A DNA stretch of 64,000 bases. Source: Anisus vortex. Its lineage: Eukaryota > Mollusca > Gastropoda > Planorbidae. This document shows, piece after piece, positions 12,601 through 25,700 of this stretch. A program made the translations under genes and the position numbers. A model generated the notes under the pieces. That model saw nothing but the letters and a program-made list of their open reading frames with translations, ran no database searches and was not told where the DNA came from. Position 1 is the first letter of the stretch; each line of letters starts with the position of its first letter. The stretch is taken from positions 19,803,909 through 19,867,908 of the forward strand of contig OX421497.1 in NCBI GenBank assembly GCA_949126835.1, in the 5' to 3' direction.

Positions 12601-13632
12601 ATTTCAAGAAAACAGTTTGTATCATTTAGCGACTCTGCCAATAACAGAGCTGTACAAATAGATTGGCAATGCTTACGCAAAAGTATAGAATGCTTGACAT
12701 CGGCCATGTAGCACTCACCTAGACACATGGTTTTTGCCTAAAGATGAATTTATTTCGTACAATAACCAAACAAACTGGATAACAAAGAAACAAAAATATT
12801 TTGGCGTTTACAGAACATAAACAAATGTCTTCATTCATTCCAATAGTTATTTTGGACTTGTGGAGTAAAGCATTAAATACTTTATAAAGTTTAAACAAAT
12901 GAATTTAAATGTTTTTTTTTTTTTTACTATTATAGGTACGGTAGTTAACATTTTTGGAAACCGTTATAAATTTTGGTTTCAATCAATGGCAAAAAAGGTA
13001 GAGAAGGTTTAGTATAACGAGATAAAACCTCAACCCAAATTTATGGAAATATGTGAAGCTGCAAGTTTGTTGACTGAAAGAGTCCGAAAAGAAATTGTCT
13101 CTTCTAATTAAATATTTACCGGTCGTCTTCCATTGGTCCATTTCCTAGATATCAACCCAAGAGCTGTCAGCACGCGCTTGGTGGGCGGTATCTGGTGGTT
13201 CTTCACCCTCATCATCATCTCATCCTACACCGCCAACCTGGCAGCCTTCCTCACGGTGGAGAGAATGGTGTCGCCAATCGAGAATGCCGAGGACCTGGCC
13301 AAGCAGACGGAGATTGAGTATGGCTCTAGAGCGAGCTCGTCCACCTTGTCATTTTTCAAGGTAAGTGATTTGATGCCCCCCAAACCAGACAATATAGGTT
13401 CAAACTACTTGATCATCATAGTCTAATCCAGAAAAATCCCGTGGAAATCACTTTTTTTCCCCGTCGATACGACGTGGTTTGCCCGCTGGGATAGTACGAC
13501 CTCGGTGAGGCATCTTTTTTGTAAAGATGGTTTAATTTTGTTTCAGTCTTGGCTGATTAATTATTTTATTTTGCGCAGGCAATAATTTAGAAGAAATGCT
13601 TCATTTCGCTGTAATTACTGAATTAAAAGTCA

Positions 13633-13711
<79 letters not shown>

Positions 13712-16700
13712 AATCCGTGTCGTATACGAAATATAAAATTTGTAGTTATTGCTGGCAATCTCATTATAACTGCTTGAGTAGTTAGAGTGTATGTAAACAT
13801 AACTTTTAGCACATACCTGCTATTTAATTTGTGTCGTAATTTGGAGTGGGCGATGTTTAAATTGTTAAGACAATGTTTTAATGGGTAATTAACTTTGTAG
13901 CGGGCAAATAAAAAAATTTCTTCACGTTTAAATTCGTGTCACATTCGAAATATAAACTTTGTAGTTGTACTTTTACCCGGTTCGGTGGACCGGGCACATA
14001 CCTGCTAGTATATATATATATATATATTATTTTTGTTTGTTTGCCGTTTTACCGTTGCCGAAGATTACGTCTGCCGTTATAGTAAAATATTTTAACTAAC
14101 AAACAAAAAACAAATGGTCAATTATGATCAAACAAACAAAAAAATAATAATTCAATAAACTAAGCCTAGAATGAATCTTCTTGTTTTGTTTATTTGCTGT
14201 TGTTTTTATGTCTAGTGTTATGTTAATCCGTCTTTCGGCTTTCCTCAATTTTTCTACTTTGTTGTCCAGTTGATTTTTTTTTATATACGTAGATGTGTTT
14301 AGTGTAAGGTGTTTAGTTTTTCAATTTGTTATTCATTCTCTTTTTCACTATTTTTTTTCTGTTAATATACTCAACTTGTGTAAGGACGCAATTTTCACGT
14401 AATAGACCATCAAGTAAGACCACACAAATTTCCTCCACAACAAAGAATAACTCACCATATCACAGTTAATTAAGGACAAAACATCTAGCACTCAACTCAC
14501 ACCTAAATAGAATAAACCCAACACATCGACCCGATTGTAGATATCGCTCCAACACATATAAGACAGTAGATAAATCCTATTGGAATACTCCAAGCTAATC
14601 AATCTCAATTATTGTCTCCTCAACCTCCCATTACAACACACTCTATAACAACATGGCGGAACAGCTCAAATGACATATAAGTTGTGTGCCCCGCATTGAC
14701 TGCAAGATAGCCAATAGGTCTGCTGTTTGATTGTAGAAAGAGAAGAAGTTCGGACACAATCTGACCACAGGTCAACTGGTCTATACATCTGGTCTAGTTT
14801 ACAAAATACAATCATAGATGATTATTCCAATCACTCAGAATAAAATATTGTTTTTCAAATGTTACAAAAACTGCTTCTACGCTCGATGACCCGGGGGGGG
14901 GGGGCACACAAAGGTTTAGTCCGAGACTAACCATCCCGCGTAACATAGTGTACGGTATCCGCAGTTCATGCAATACACTTATCTCCCCGCATGCGGAATT
15001 CCCCTCGGATCATTATCGTGGTGGCTCGCTCGTACCTGCACTGTCGCCCTGTAGCACCAATTTCTGACTATAAGTCAGGACATCCAGGCACCAGGGCGGT
15101 TTTGAGACGGAATGTTGCGCTCATTGATTCCTCCCCACCGAGGCTCGGAACCACTCGGCAGTGCAATGAACCTCGGACGCGCAACAAAGGCCCGCCGGTG
15201 AAATCTTAATGTGAACGTATGGGCGGTTTAAAAAGTTCGCCAGTCTTTGAGGCACATGGGTAGAGAAGTAATTTTTCAGACCAGATGGTGATAAACAATT
15301 AATTAATTCTTCAATGCAATGAAGGGTTAAGCCTGACAATGAAATCTTGGTAGCAAAGTGTTTTTCTTATTGCTTTTTTTGATGTTTAAAGTTTAACCAA
15401 ATCAAATGCTTTGTGTGTATCAATACATAAATCTGAACACTTCAATAATTTTTATACTCAGTAAAAAAACAGATTTGTCAAAACTCCGAGATTTACATTC
15501 AATGTCTTTGTTTTCTTAGTTTTTTTCTGGACAAATCCAAAGAAATTTTAACTTTAATACTTCATTGTACTGTTTGATAGTAGTTTTGTAAATGTTTTAG
15601 GTGGCTTGTATAAATCTTAAGACCAGTGTATTAAAAAACAGGCAAAATAAAAGAATGTTTAGTTTTTTTACAAAACAAAAAAAAGTCATTTTTAAACGGA
15701 TTGAGTTTATTGCAATGATTTCAATGTCTCAGGTTAAGAATTTTCAGGTTACGAACCGAGTTCAGGAAGACGTTAAGGTCGTAGCCCTAAGTACCACTGT
15801 ATATAGATTAAGTGCAAAATATTATATACATTTACTGAGCACATACAAGTTTTGGAAGTAGTTAATGACGAATGTGGACTGGAATGAAATGTATATCATT
15901 ATATAAACACTATGACTGCTTTAGAGTTTGTGTCTAAAGGTGAAGTAAAGTCAGTAAATAGGTTAGCAGGTTAGAACAACATGTATACAAAACAAACATG
16001 GAGAGATAACTTTCTTTCTTGGACTGAACAAAACAAGATTTGATTGTCTCGTTTTGTAATACAAGTCAATGTAGTTCGACATAGAGCACACGGTACTCCA
16101 CAAGTACTTATCCTACGTATTGACATTGTAATATCATTCTCTGAAACAGCAGGTATAGAAAGTTGGTAATAACCTACCTTATCTAAGAGCTTGCTTTGAT
16201 GTGCATTTAGTCCCAAAGTAAATCTAAATAATGGAACGATCAACTATTCTGTTGTTAAAGATTGGCGAAACTTAAATCTTGAATACAAACAGAAGAATAG
16301 ATGAACGTTTGATCTAATTTCTTTGTGTTTTCTCCATATGTTTGTGTTTGTATGTGTATTTGGTGTTATTAAAAACATATGCTCAATTGTAAATATTTAA
16401 AAATTACAACTACATGTACTTAAAAATATCGAATTACATTGCCAGCAAATAATTATTATCATAGGACGCAGAAATGTACTGAATGTTTGTAAGAGATGTC
16501 AAGAGGAAACACATTTAACGAAAACCTGGATATATTTTGTTGAAATCAATTAGTTCAAGTTATACTAAGCTGACCTACTGTGAACTCTACAGTGACCTAT
16601 TTCAGTATAGGAGTATATTTATAAAACAACAACAACAACTCATTCTTAAAAGAAATAACCACAACACTTGTCAATATCAAATAAACTTTCTACAAACTGA

Positions 16701-19700
16701 AGTTGTAAAATTTAAAATTAAAGTCAAGCTCAATTCACTCCTACATTTGCATTCGTTTCTTATCCAACTTGTCAGAAGGTATTAACTTTGTCATAGAATA
16801 AATAATTTAAAATGTATATGTAAGACTTATTCTTTTACTCTCGTATTCGTTATCTTATATATTACATGCGCTCCTTCTATAAAGAAGATGCATGCGTCTT
16901 ACGCTTATCCGCGATATGAGTCTAGTCTTGAATTTTGAATAATTTTTTTAATGATGGTGAGTTACTGGTTTTCCTGGTTTGTTCTGGCAACCCATTCCAT
17001 GCCCAGATGCCACTCGGGAAAAAAGAGTACTTATATGCATTTATTTTTGCAAAGGGGATAAGAAAAGTGTTTCTGTTTTTTTGTTTATATGAGCATTGCA
17101 ACATGTTGCTATTATGTTGTATTACCCAGATAACATTTACGTTTTTTTGCTCTTATTACATTTGTAAAAGTATCTTTATATTAAGCCTATCGTTTTGTTG
17201 GAGTTTTTTTTAATTACTTCATCAATATGTGGATTCCAAAATAATTCATCATTTATTGTTAAACCTAAGTATTTTGCATTTTTAATTTAAGTTAGGTCGT
17301 TTCCATGTATGAAGTTTAAGTAATAAAATAGTAAATAAGCTTATAGCAATAATGTAGGCCTACAAATCATTCACATCTGTGTTCAATAATTATCTTTAAT
17401 CTCTATTAAACACTAAAAAATAAACAAAATTCGCCCCCCCCCCCCCCCACAATAACATATCTTCTCAATGATATCTCAGATAAACATAAAGATAAAAACC
17501 CTTTCCTTGTCCCTTATGCGAGAACAAATGCATATAAGTACTTTTTCTTCCCGAGTGGCATTCGGGCATGGAATGGGTTGCCTGAACAAACCAGGAAAAC
17601 CAGTAACTTAACATCATTTAAAACATTAATAAAAATGCAAGACTAGACTCGGACCACGGATGAGCGTAGGACGCAATAATCTTCTTTATAGAAGGAGCGT
17701 CTGTAATGTATAAGATAAGATAAGATAAGAATGAATACTATATTGCTATCAATCTCATGTTATTCAATTATTTATTTTTCAATGACGTTTGTTTTCCAAT
17801 CCCATATTTTCTCTACTTGACCTCCAGCTTCCCAACATGCATTTCTTTTTGTTAATGGAAGTAATAAAGTTCGACAATCCATCAAAACTGCTTGGCAATA
17901 GAGATGATGATGATAATCTCCACTCTTTTAATTTAGAATTTGCTTTCTAAGATTTTTACGAAATAATCAAAAAACGGAGACGAAAATAAAAATTAGGTTG
18001 TCAGTAATCGAGTACTTTGCCGGGTTGTCAATATATTTTAACCCCGTTCTTTGAGTCTACCAAAATATGATAAGTAGGCTATCTGACAGTCGTAGGGGAG
18101 GGGGAATAAAGGCGGTTGAGCATTGTACTTGCCGCAATATCCCCTTCTATGTCATAACCTTGAAATATGAAGAACTATTTTTCATTCTATTAGCCCTATG
18201 ACTTATGTAAACTGTTTTCTGGTTGCAAAATGAGTTTTTTTAAAAATACCTAATTCGCTCAGAAATTCGCTGGGCACAATAAAAGGAAACCATGGGCACT
18301 GTACCAACCACACAGTCCCATCGTTTTTAATACCACTGGGACTGGAGAAAATGCTTCATACGTTCTATAGACTATAGACATTAAAGACCCTCAACACCAG
18401 CAACGTTGAACAGAAATCCTAGGGCCAGGAAGGACAAAGGCTGACGTGAAGATGAAAAGATTTACTTTTATGTCCTACATCTCTTCTCTCATTGGCTGAA
18501 ATCACGCACGTGACGACACTAAGTGACACAGGACTTTTCAAATTGCTGAATAAAATGCTTGAATGAATATATCAGTATAAATAATCGAATTACACGGGCC
18601 GAGTGGGGAATGAGAAGATAGCAGCATTGGACACGGCTCATTGATTTCCCAATGACAAATTTCATTTAAAATGCTTAGAATTAAATATTATCAGTTTAAA
18701 TAATGTTTAATAAAGTGTTATTAGAAAAAAAATGGAGTGCAGAACAATAAAGTTTGTATTGGACGCTATAGAAAATTCTTTATGTTTTTTATAAGGAACC
18801 ACCTTCACTCCAAACTGCAACCTGTATGCCAGGGGTCGGCAACTTTATGATAACAGTGTGCCAAAATAGCACTTCTGAATCATTCAGTGTGCCAGCAACC
18901 TAAATGTCACCAAGACTTTTTATGTAGAGGAGACTTGAAATTACCTTTTTTCGTGGTCCTCGGCGTGCCATTGAAAACCGCTCTGCGTGCCAAATGTGGC
19001 ACGCGTTTCATAGGTTGCCGATTTCTGCTGTAGGCTTTAGTATATGAGTTCTCTAATCAAATGAAATTGTCTATCGAGTTAAATAGTTTTCTTCCATGTA
19101 TGATGATGTATGTACCTGACATGACCAAACATACCAAATAGTGGAAAATAAATAGAGTTACCATTACAATAATACTTACATAAAGAGGCCGACCGAAATT
19201 CGGTTTCAGTTTCGGCGCCGAAAGTAGGCAAATGGCCTATTGGTTAATATTACACAAAAATGTCTTTTTAATTCTTTTGATTAGCAATTTCTGATTCGGG
19301 TCTGATTCGGGCCATGATGTAGTTTCAACTTCGGTTTCGACTGATAGTGTGCGCGAATGTCTATTGTGCTTGAGTACAAATGGTTCTTTAATATTGTTTT
19401 AAGTACCGGTATGCTGAAAGACGGAATTTATGTGATCAATTCAAATGTCCATTTTTTTCTATCAATAAAGTAATCTTATTTTATTTTCATATTACAATGC
19501 CAGAAATAAGAGAACTGACTACACATAATATATATCTCATACAATGTAGTATTTAACAAATGAAGTTCTTTCTCTTTATATGTAGATATACATACATTTA
19601 TATGACCTAGTTTAGTCCTTTGCCTTAACTCATGCAGACTCATTAATAAAGCCATCCATTTGTCTCATATTTTATTATCTTTACCGATAATTTGACCGAT

Positions 19701-22700
19701 ATAGGTTGGCCGGTTAAGGTCAAGGCTGTTTGAGTGTGTGCGTTTATATATGTCTGTTATTTAGGGGTAAGAAGGTGGGGGGTCAGGCGATGTGGATGTA
19801 TTTATTTTTATTTTCTCTGACCTGAGGGATTTACGACCATTTAAAACAAATAGGGCCTGTCCTGTTCAGTCGGTAGATTTGGGTAAAACTGGCCAATATT
19901 ATTCGCTTCGTTTGCCCCCTGTGCTGCTATTGCCAGGAAGACTGATGCGGTAATTGCCAGCAAGGCCTGGAAATGAAGATGTAGCTGTTGAGTGGGCAGG
20001 GTGGGGGTGGGGGAGGGGGATGTTCCTACGAGGAAGATTTCTCCCAAGAAGTGGCCAAATTTGATTTCCCCGAATAGGAGCCATTTTTCTAAATTTATAA
20101 ACACCTTTTTCTGTCCGTGCTCAATGCCCTTTTGACCCAAAGAGTTTGTTTTTATGGAGAAACCGTAACGATTTATCTCTTGTTGTTATCAAAACCTTGA
20201 TTTTATATAGACCTAAGTTTTATACTTCTTGTGTTGTGATTTACGTTCAAATTATTATGGAATTGTTTATCCATAATAAACTGGTGTAATAGATCGGATT
20301 CAAAGGTTGTTTTTGTTATATTATTTGGATATAGTGTATGCTATTATTGCTACAATCGTAAAATCAATCCAATAGATCAATTAAATCATCTTTCGATATC
20401 TTTTATATGCATTGGGTTCCTTGTACTATCCTGGAAAATATCAACCCTATACCAACATGGCCCTTATCCAAATACATACGTATCAATCCAGGCATAGACT
20501 TTCAACGCAATAATCTTTTGTAGAAGGCATGCCTGTAATATATTAAAGAAAAAAATAATTAAATACTAAAATAAACTTGTATTTTGTTACAGTGGCAGTA
20601 GAGGGACAGCATTGTAGTAATATTATTGCAGATTTTTTGGACCTCCATCAGTAGGAATATTTACTGAACAGCCATAATTATTAAACAATACAAATCACAT
20701 AATCATCAAAGAGAAAGACATATATGAAGTTTTAGTAAAGATTACCATGAAAAAATATATTTCAAAATAAGTTATCTTTCCTTGAACGTTGTCTTCCTAT
20801 GTCAAGGGAGCCAACATCCCTTACCAGTTTATACATGAAGGAGTTACAGTTTAAACTCACTACGACCATCGTAATTTGTGTGTTCAATGTGTGTTCAATG
20901 TGTGTCCAATGTGTGTCCAATGTGTGTTCAATGAGTGTTCAATGTGTGTATAGAACATACATTGCAAAGATTTCACATTAATTTTTTTTTACATAAAACA
21001 ATCAACCAAGAGATTACTTTCTGTCACTATTCTATCCCTAAGTAAATCTATCTCTATGTCTGCCTCTCTCTCTCTATTTCTCTCTCTCTCTCCTTATTGT
21101 TGAAAGGATTACATTTGATTTACTATTGCTTTTTTTATTATTATTTTATATAAAAATATCTTTCTTTGTTTTACTTTGAACTATCTTAAGGTCAATTACA
21201 CACTGAACAACTGAATAATAAAACGTGTATGTTTATGCATACATTTAGTTACATTTACCTGGATCCGACAAAATTTACCTTAGAAAAGCTTTAGCGTAGG
21301 CCTACCTGTAAAAATACCTTATCTCTTACTATTATATTACGCATTTATTTACTCTGTTTGCGGTAGTTAAACATTTACAGAGGGCATAAAGTTGTACATT
21401 TAGGCAAAAGGTTATAGATTTAGACATGAAGTTATACAGTTAAACATAAAGCTATACATTTAGATATAGTTATACAGTTAGACAAAAAGTTATACATTTA
21501 TGCATAAAGTTATACAGTTAAAACTGTATGGATTTAGGCATAAAGCTATAGATATGGACATAGAGTTACAGATTAGGACATAAGGTTGTAGATTTAGACA
21601 AAGCTCTAGATTTAGACTACAAGTTATAGAGTTAGACATATAAAGTTATAGAGCTAGACTTAAAGTTATACATCTTGAAATAAACGTATACAGTTTAAAA
21701 TAATCTATTCAATTCAATGTGCCTATCAATGATTGATAAAATCGTTTAAAACCACGCGAAGTGGTCGGCTTCTTTCATTAAGGGTAAGAACAGAGAGATT
21801 TAGGAACTTTTTTGTTCCACAGTGAGTGAGAATTTGTCAACAGTCGCCAGTCTACCACAAAAACAATAGCTTACTCCCAATGATACTTTTTCTTGTATGA
21901 TAAATAGTATGATAGTATGCGTACCTATCTATTTTTACTCCCTTTATTTTAAGTTGCATTTTCTGTCTGTCTGATTGCAATCATGCGTCATGGGAGCGTC
22001 GTGGGAGCAAGAATTGGCTTCGATTTTTCGACCACTTCCCGTGGTCCAATCGAGCTGAAATTTAAACAACAGACTTGCCCCGACTAACAATACATTCTAT
22101 CAAATTTTCAGTTAAAACTACTTAATGATACTACACTTATGACAATATTCATTTCTTAAAAGGAAAGTATAAGAACAATTTTGGTTTCACTTTAAAATGC
22201 CTGTGCAACTTTTTATAGTTTTTCGGCGCTAGCTAGAAAAAAAAATTATGCGCCAAGATTATTTTTATTAGAACAACTCATACGGATTAAGGAGATATTT
22301 TTGAGATTTGCGACACAGATATTTTTCTGTACGTTTCATTTGCAGTAGTCAATCAATTATTTAATTACATGATGGTAAACTTAGGTTGCAAATAAAGGGA
22401 GTATAATGAAAACTTCGTTTTTATGGTTTTCTTGTTACTCCCTTTATTTTAAGTTGCATTTTCTGTCTGTCTGATTGCAATCATGCGTCGATCGTCGTGG
22501 GAGCAAGAATGGGCTTCGATTTTTTTACCATTTCCCGTGGTCCAATCGAGCTGAAATTTGGACAGCAGACTTGCCCCGACTAACAATACATTCTATCAAA
22601 TTTTCAGTTAAAACCACTTAACTATACTACACTTATGACAATATTCATTTATTAAAAGGAAAGTATACGTAAAATTTTGGTTTCACTTTAAAAATGCCTG

Positions 22701-25700
22701 TGCAACTTTTTATATTTTTTCGGCGCAAAGCTAGAAAAAAAAATTATGCGCTAAGATTATTTTTAGAACAATTCATACGGAGTAAGGAGATATTTTTGAG
22801 ATTTGCAACACATATATTTTTCTGTACGTTTCATTTGCAGTAGTCAATCAATTATTTAATTACATGATGGTAAACTTAGTTTGCAAATAAAAAATAAAGG
22901 GAATATAATAAAAACTTCGTTTTTATGGTTTTCTTGTTAGAACAATTTATACGGAGTAAGGAGATATTTTTGAGATTTGCGACACAGATATTTTTCTGTA
23001 CGTTTCATTTGCAGTAGTCAATCACTTTTTAAATTACATGGTGGTAAACTTAGTTTGCAAATAAAGGGAGTATAATAAAAACTTAGTTTTTATGGTTTTC
23101 TTGTATATTTCTGTGCTTGGCAACAAATAATTCTTATATATTGTTATAAAAAAAGCTGAAGGACAAAACATCTGTAATCAAGTCATATTTCCATTTGTTT
23201 GGATCAATAAAGCATTCTTATCTTCTTATCTTATCTTATAAAGTTATAGGCCTACATATAGGCTTACGATTCTACGTTAGTTTGAATGAAACGGTAGTTT
23301 AACATAATTGTACACTGTTACTCAGGCATAGACTTTCAACGCAATAATCTTTTGTAGAAGGCGTGCCTGTAATATATTAAAGAAAAAAAATAATTAAATA
23401 CTAAAATAATACTTGTATTTTGTTACAGTGGCAGTAGAGGGACAGCATTGTAGTAATATTATTGCAGATTTTTTGGACCTCCATCAGTAGGAATATTTAC
23501 TGAACAGCCATAATTATTAAACAATACAAATCACATAATCATCAAAGAGGAAGACATATATGAAGTTTTAGTAAAGATTACCATGAAAAAATATATTTCA
23601 AAATAAGTTATCTTTCCTTGAACGTTGTCTTCCTATGTCAAGGGAGCCAACATCCCTTACCAGTTTATACATGAAGGAGTTACAGTTTAAACTCACTACG
23701 ACCATCGTAATTTGTGTGTTCAATGTGTGTTCAATGTGTGTCCAATGTGTGTCCAATGTGTGTTCAATGAGTGTTCAATGTGTGTATAGAACATACATTG
23801 CAAAGATTTCACATTAATTTTTTTTTACATAAAACAATCAACCAAGAGATTACTTTCTGTCACTATTCTATCCCTAAGTAAATCTATCTCTATGTCTGCC
23901 TCTCTCTCTCTATTTCTCTCTCTCTCTCTCCTTATTGTTGAAAGGATTACATTTGATTTACTATTGCTTTTTTTATTATTATTTTATATAAAAATATCTT
24001 TCTTTGTTTTACTTTGAACTATATTAAGGTCAATTACACACTGAACAACTGAATAATAAAACGTGTATGTTTATGCATACATTTAGTTACATTTACCTGG
24101 ATCCGACAAAATTTACCTTAGAAAAGCTTTAGCGTAGGCCTACCTGTAAAAATACCTTATCTCTTACTATTATATTACGCATTTATTTACTCTGTTTGCG
24201 GTAGTTAAACATTTACAGAAGGCATAAAGTTGTACATTTAGGCAAAAGGTTATAGATTTAGACATGAAGTTATACAGTTAAACATAAAGCTATACATTTA
24301 GATATAGTTATACAGTTAGACAAAAAGTTATACATTTATACATAAAGTTATACAGTTAAAACTGTATGGATTTAGGCATAAAGCTATAGATATGGACATA
24401 GAGTTACAGATTAGGACATAAGGTTGTAGATTTAGACAAAGCTCTAGATTTAGACTACAAGTTATAGAGTTAGACATATAAAGTTATAGAGCTAGACTTA
24501 AAGTTATACATCTTGAAATAAACGTATACAGTTTAAAATAATCTATTCAATTCAATGTGCCTATCAATGATTGATAAAATCGTTTAAAACCACGCGAAGT
24601 GGTCGGCTTCTTTCATTAAGGGTAAGAACAGAGAGATTTAGGAACTTTTTTGTTCCACAGTGAGTGAGAATTTGTCAACAGTCGCCAGTCTACCACAAAA
24701 ACAATAGCTTACTCCCAATGATACTTTTTCTTGTATGATAAATAGTATGATAGTATGCGTACCTATCTATTTTTACTCCCTTTATTTTAAGTTGCATTTT
24801 CTGTCTGTCTGATTGCAATCATGCGTCATGGGAGCGTCGTGGGAGCAAGAATTGGCTTCGATTTTTCGACCACTTCCCGTGGTCCAATCGAGCTGAAATT
24901 TAAACAACAGACTTGCCCCGACTAACAATACATTCTATCAAATTTTCAGTTAAAACTACTTAATGATACTACACTTATGACAATATTCATTTCTTAAAAG
25001 GAAAGTATAAGAACAATTTTGGTTTCACTTTAAAAATGCCTGTGCAACTTTTTATAGTTTTTCGGCGCAAGCTAGAAAAAAAAATTATGCGCTAAGATTA
25101 TTTTTATTAGAACAATTCATACGGAGTAAGGAGATATTTTTGAGATTTGCGACAGATATTTTTCTGTACGTTTCATTTGCAGTAGTCAATCAATTATTTA
25201 ATTACATGATGGTAAACTTAGGTTGCAAATAAAGGGAGTATAATGAAAACTTCGTTTTTATGGTTTTCTTGTTACTCCCTTTATTTTAAGTTGCATTTTC
25301 TGTCTGTCTGATTGCAATCATGCGTCGATCGTCGTGGGAGCAAGAATGGGCTTCGATTTTTTTACCATTTCCCGTGGTCAAATCGAGCTGAAATTTGGAC
25401 AGCAGACTTGCCCCAACTAACAATACATTCTATCAAATTTTCAGTTAAAACCACTTAACTATACTACACTTATGACAATATTCATTTATTAAAAGGAAAG
25501 TATACGTAAAATTTTGGTTTCACTTTAAAAATGCCTGTGCAACTTTTTATATTTTTTCGACGCAAAGCTAGAAAAAAAAATTATGCGCTAAGATTATTTC
25601 TAGAACAATTCATACGGAGTAAGGAGATATTTTTGAGATTTGCAACACATATATTTTTCTGTACGTTTCATTTGCAGTAGTCAATCAATTATTTAATTAC

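Larger units (their letters stand above)
20490..23323. repeat. 2.84 kb tandem duplication, copy 1
   Basis: The interval repeats directly as 23324-26160 with very few differences. It contains an 11-bp TGTGTTCAATG array (about 20878-20950), a CT tract, a degenerate AAGTTATACATTTAGAC array (about 21385-21712), two mariner-like MITEs and a partial third, and a tail with CTTATCTTCTTATC. It contains no exon. Confidence 0.95.

Noticed and set aside
15971..16243. 90-codon minus-strand frame in intron 4
   Set aside because: No recognisable family and no splice or codon evidence for a gene.
20799..20981. 60-codon frame repeated at 23635-23817
   Set aside because: Its duplication only reflects the 2.84 kb tandem copy; the sequence is a TGTGTTCAATG repeat.
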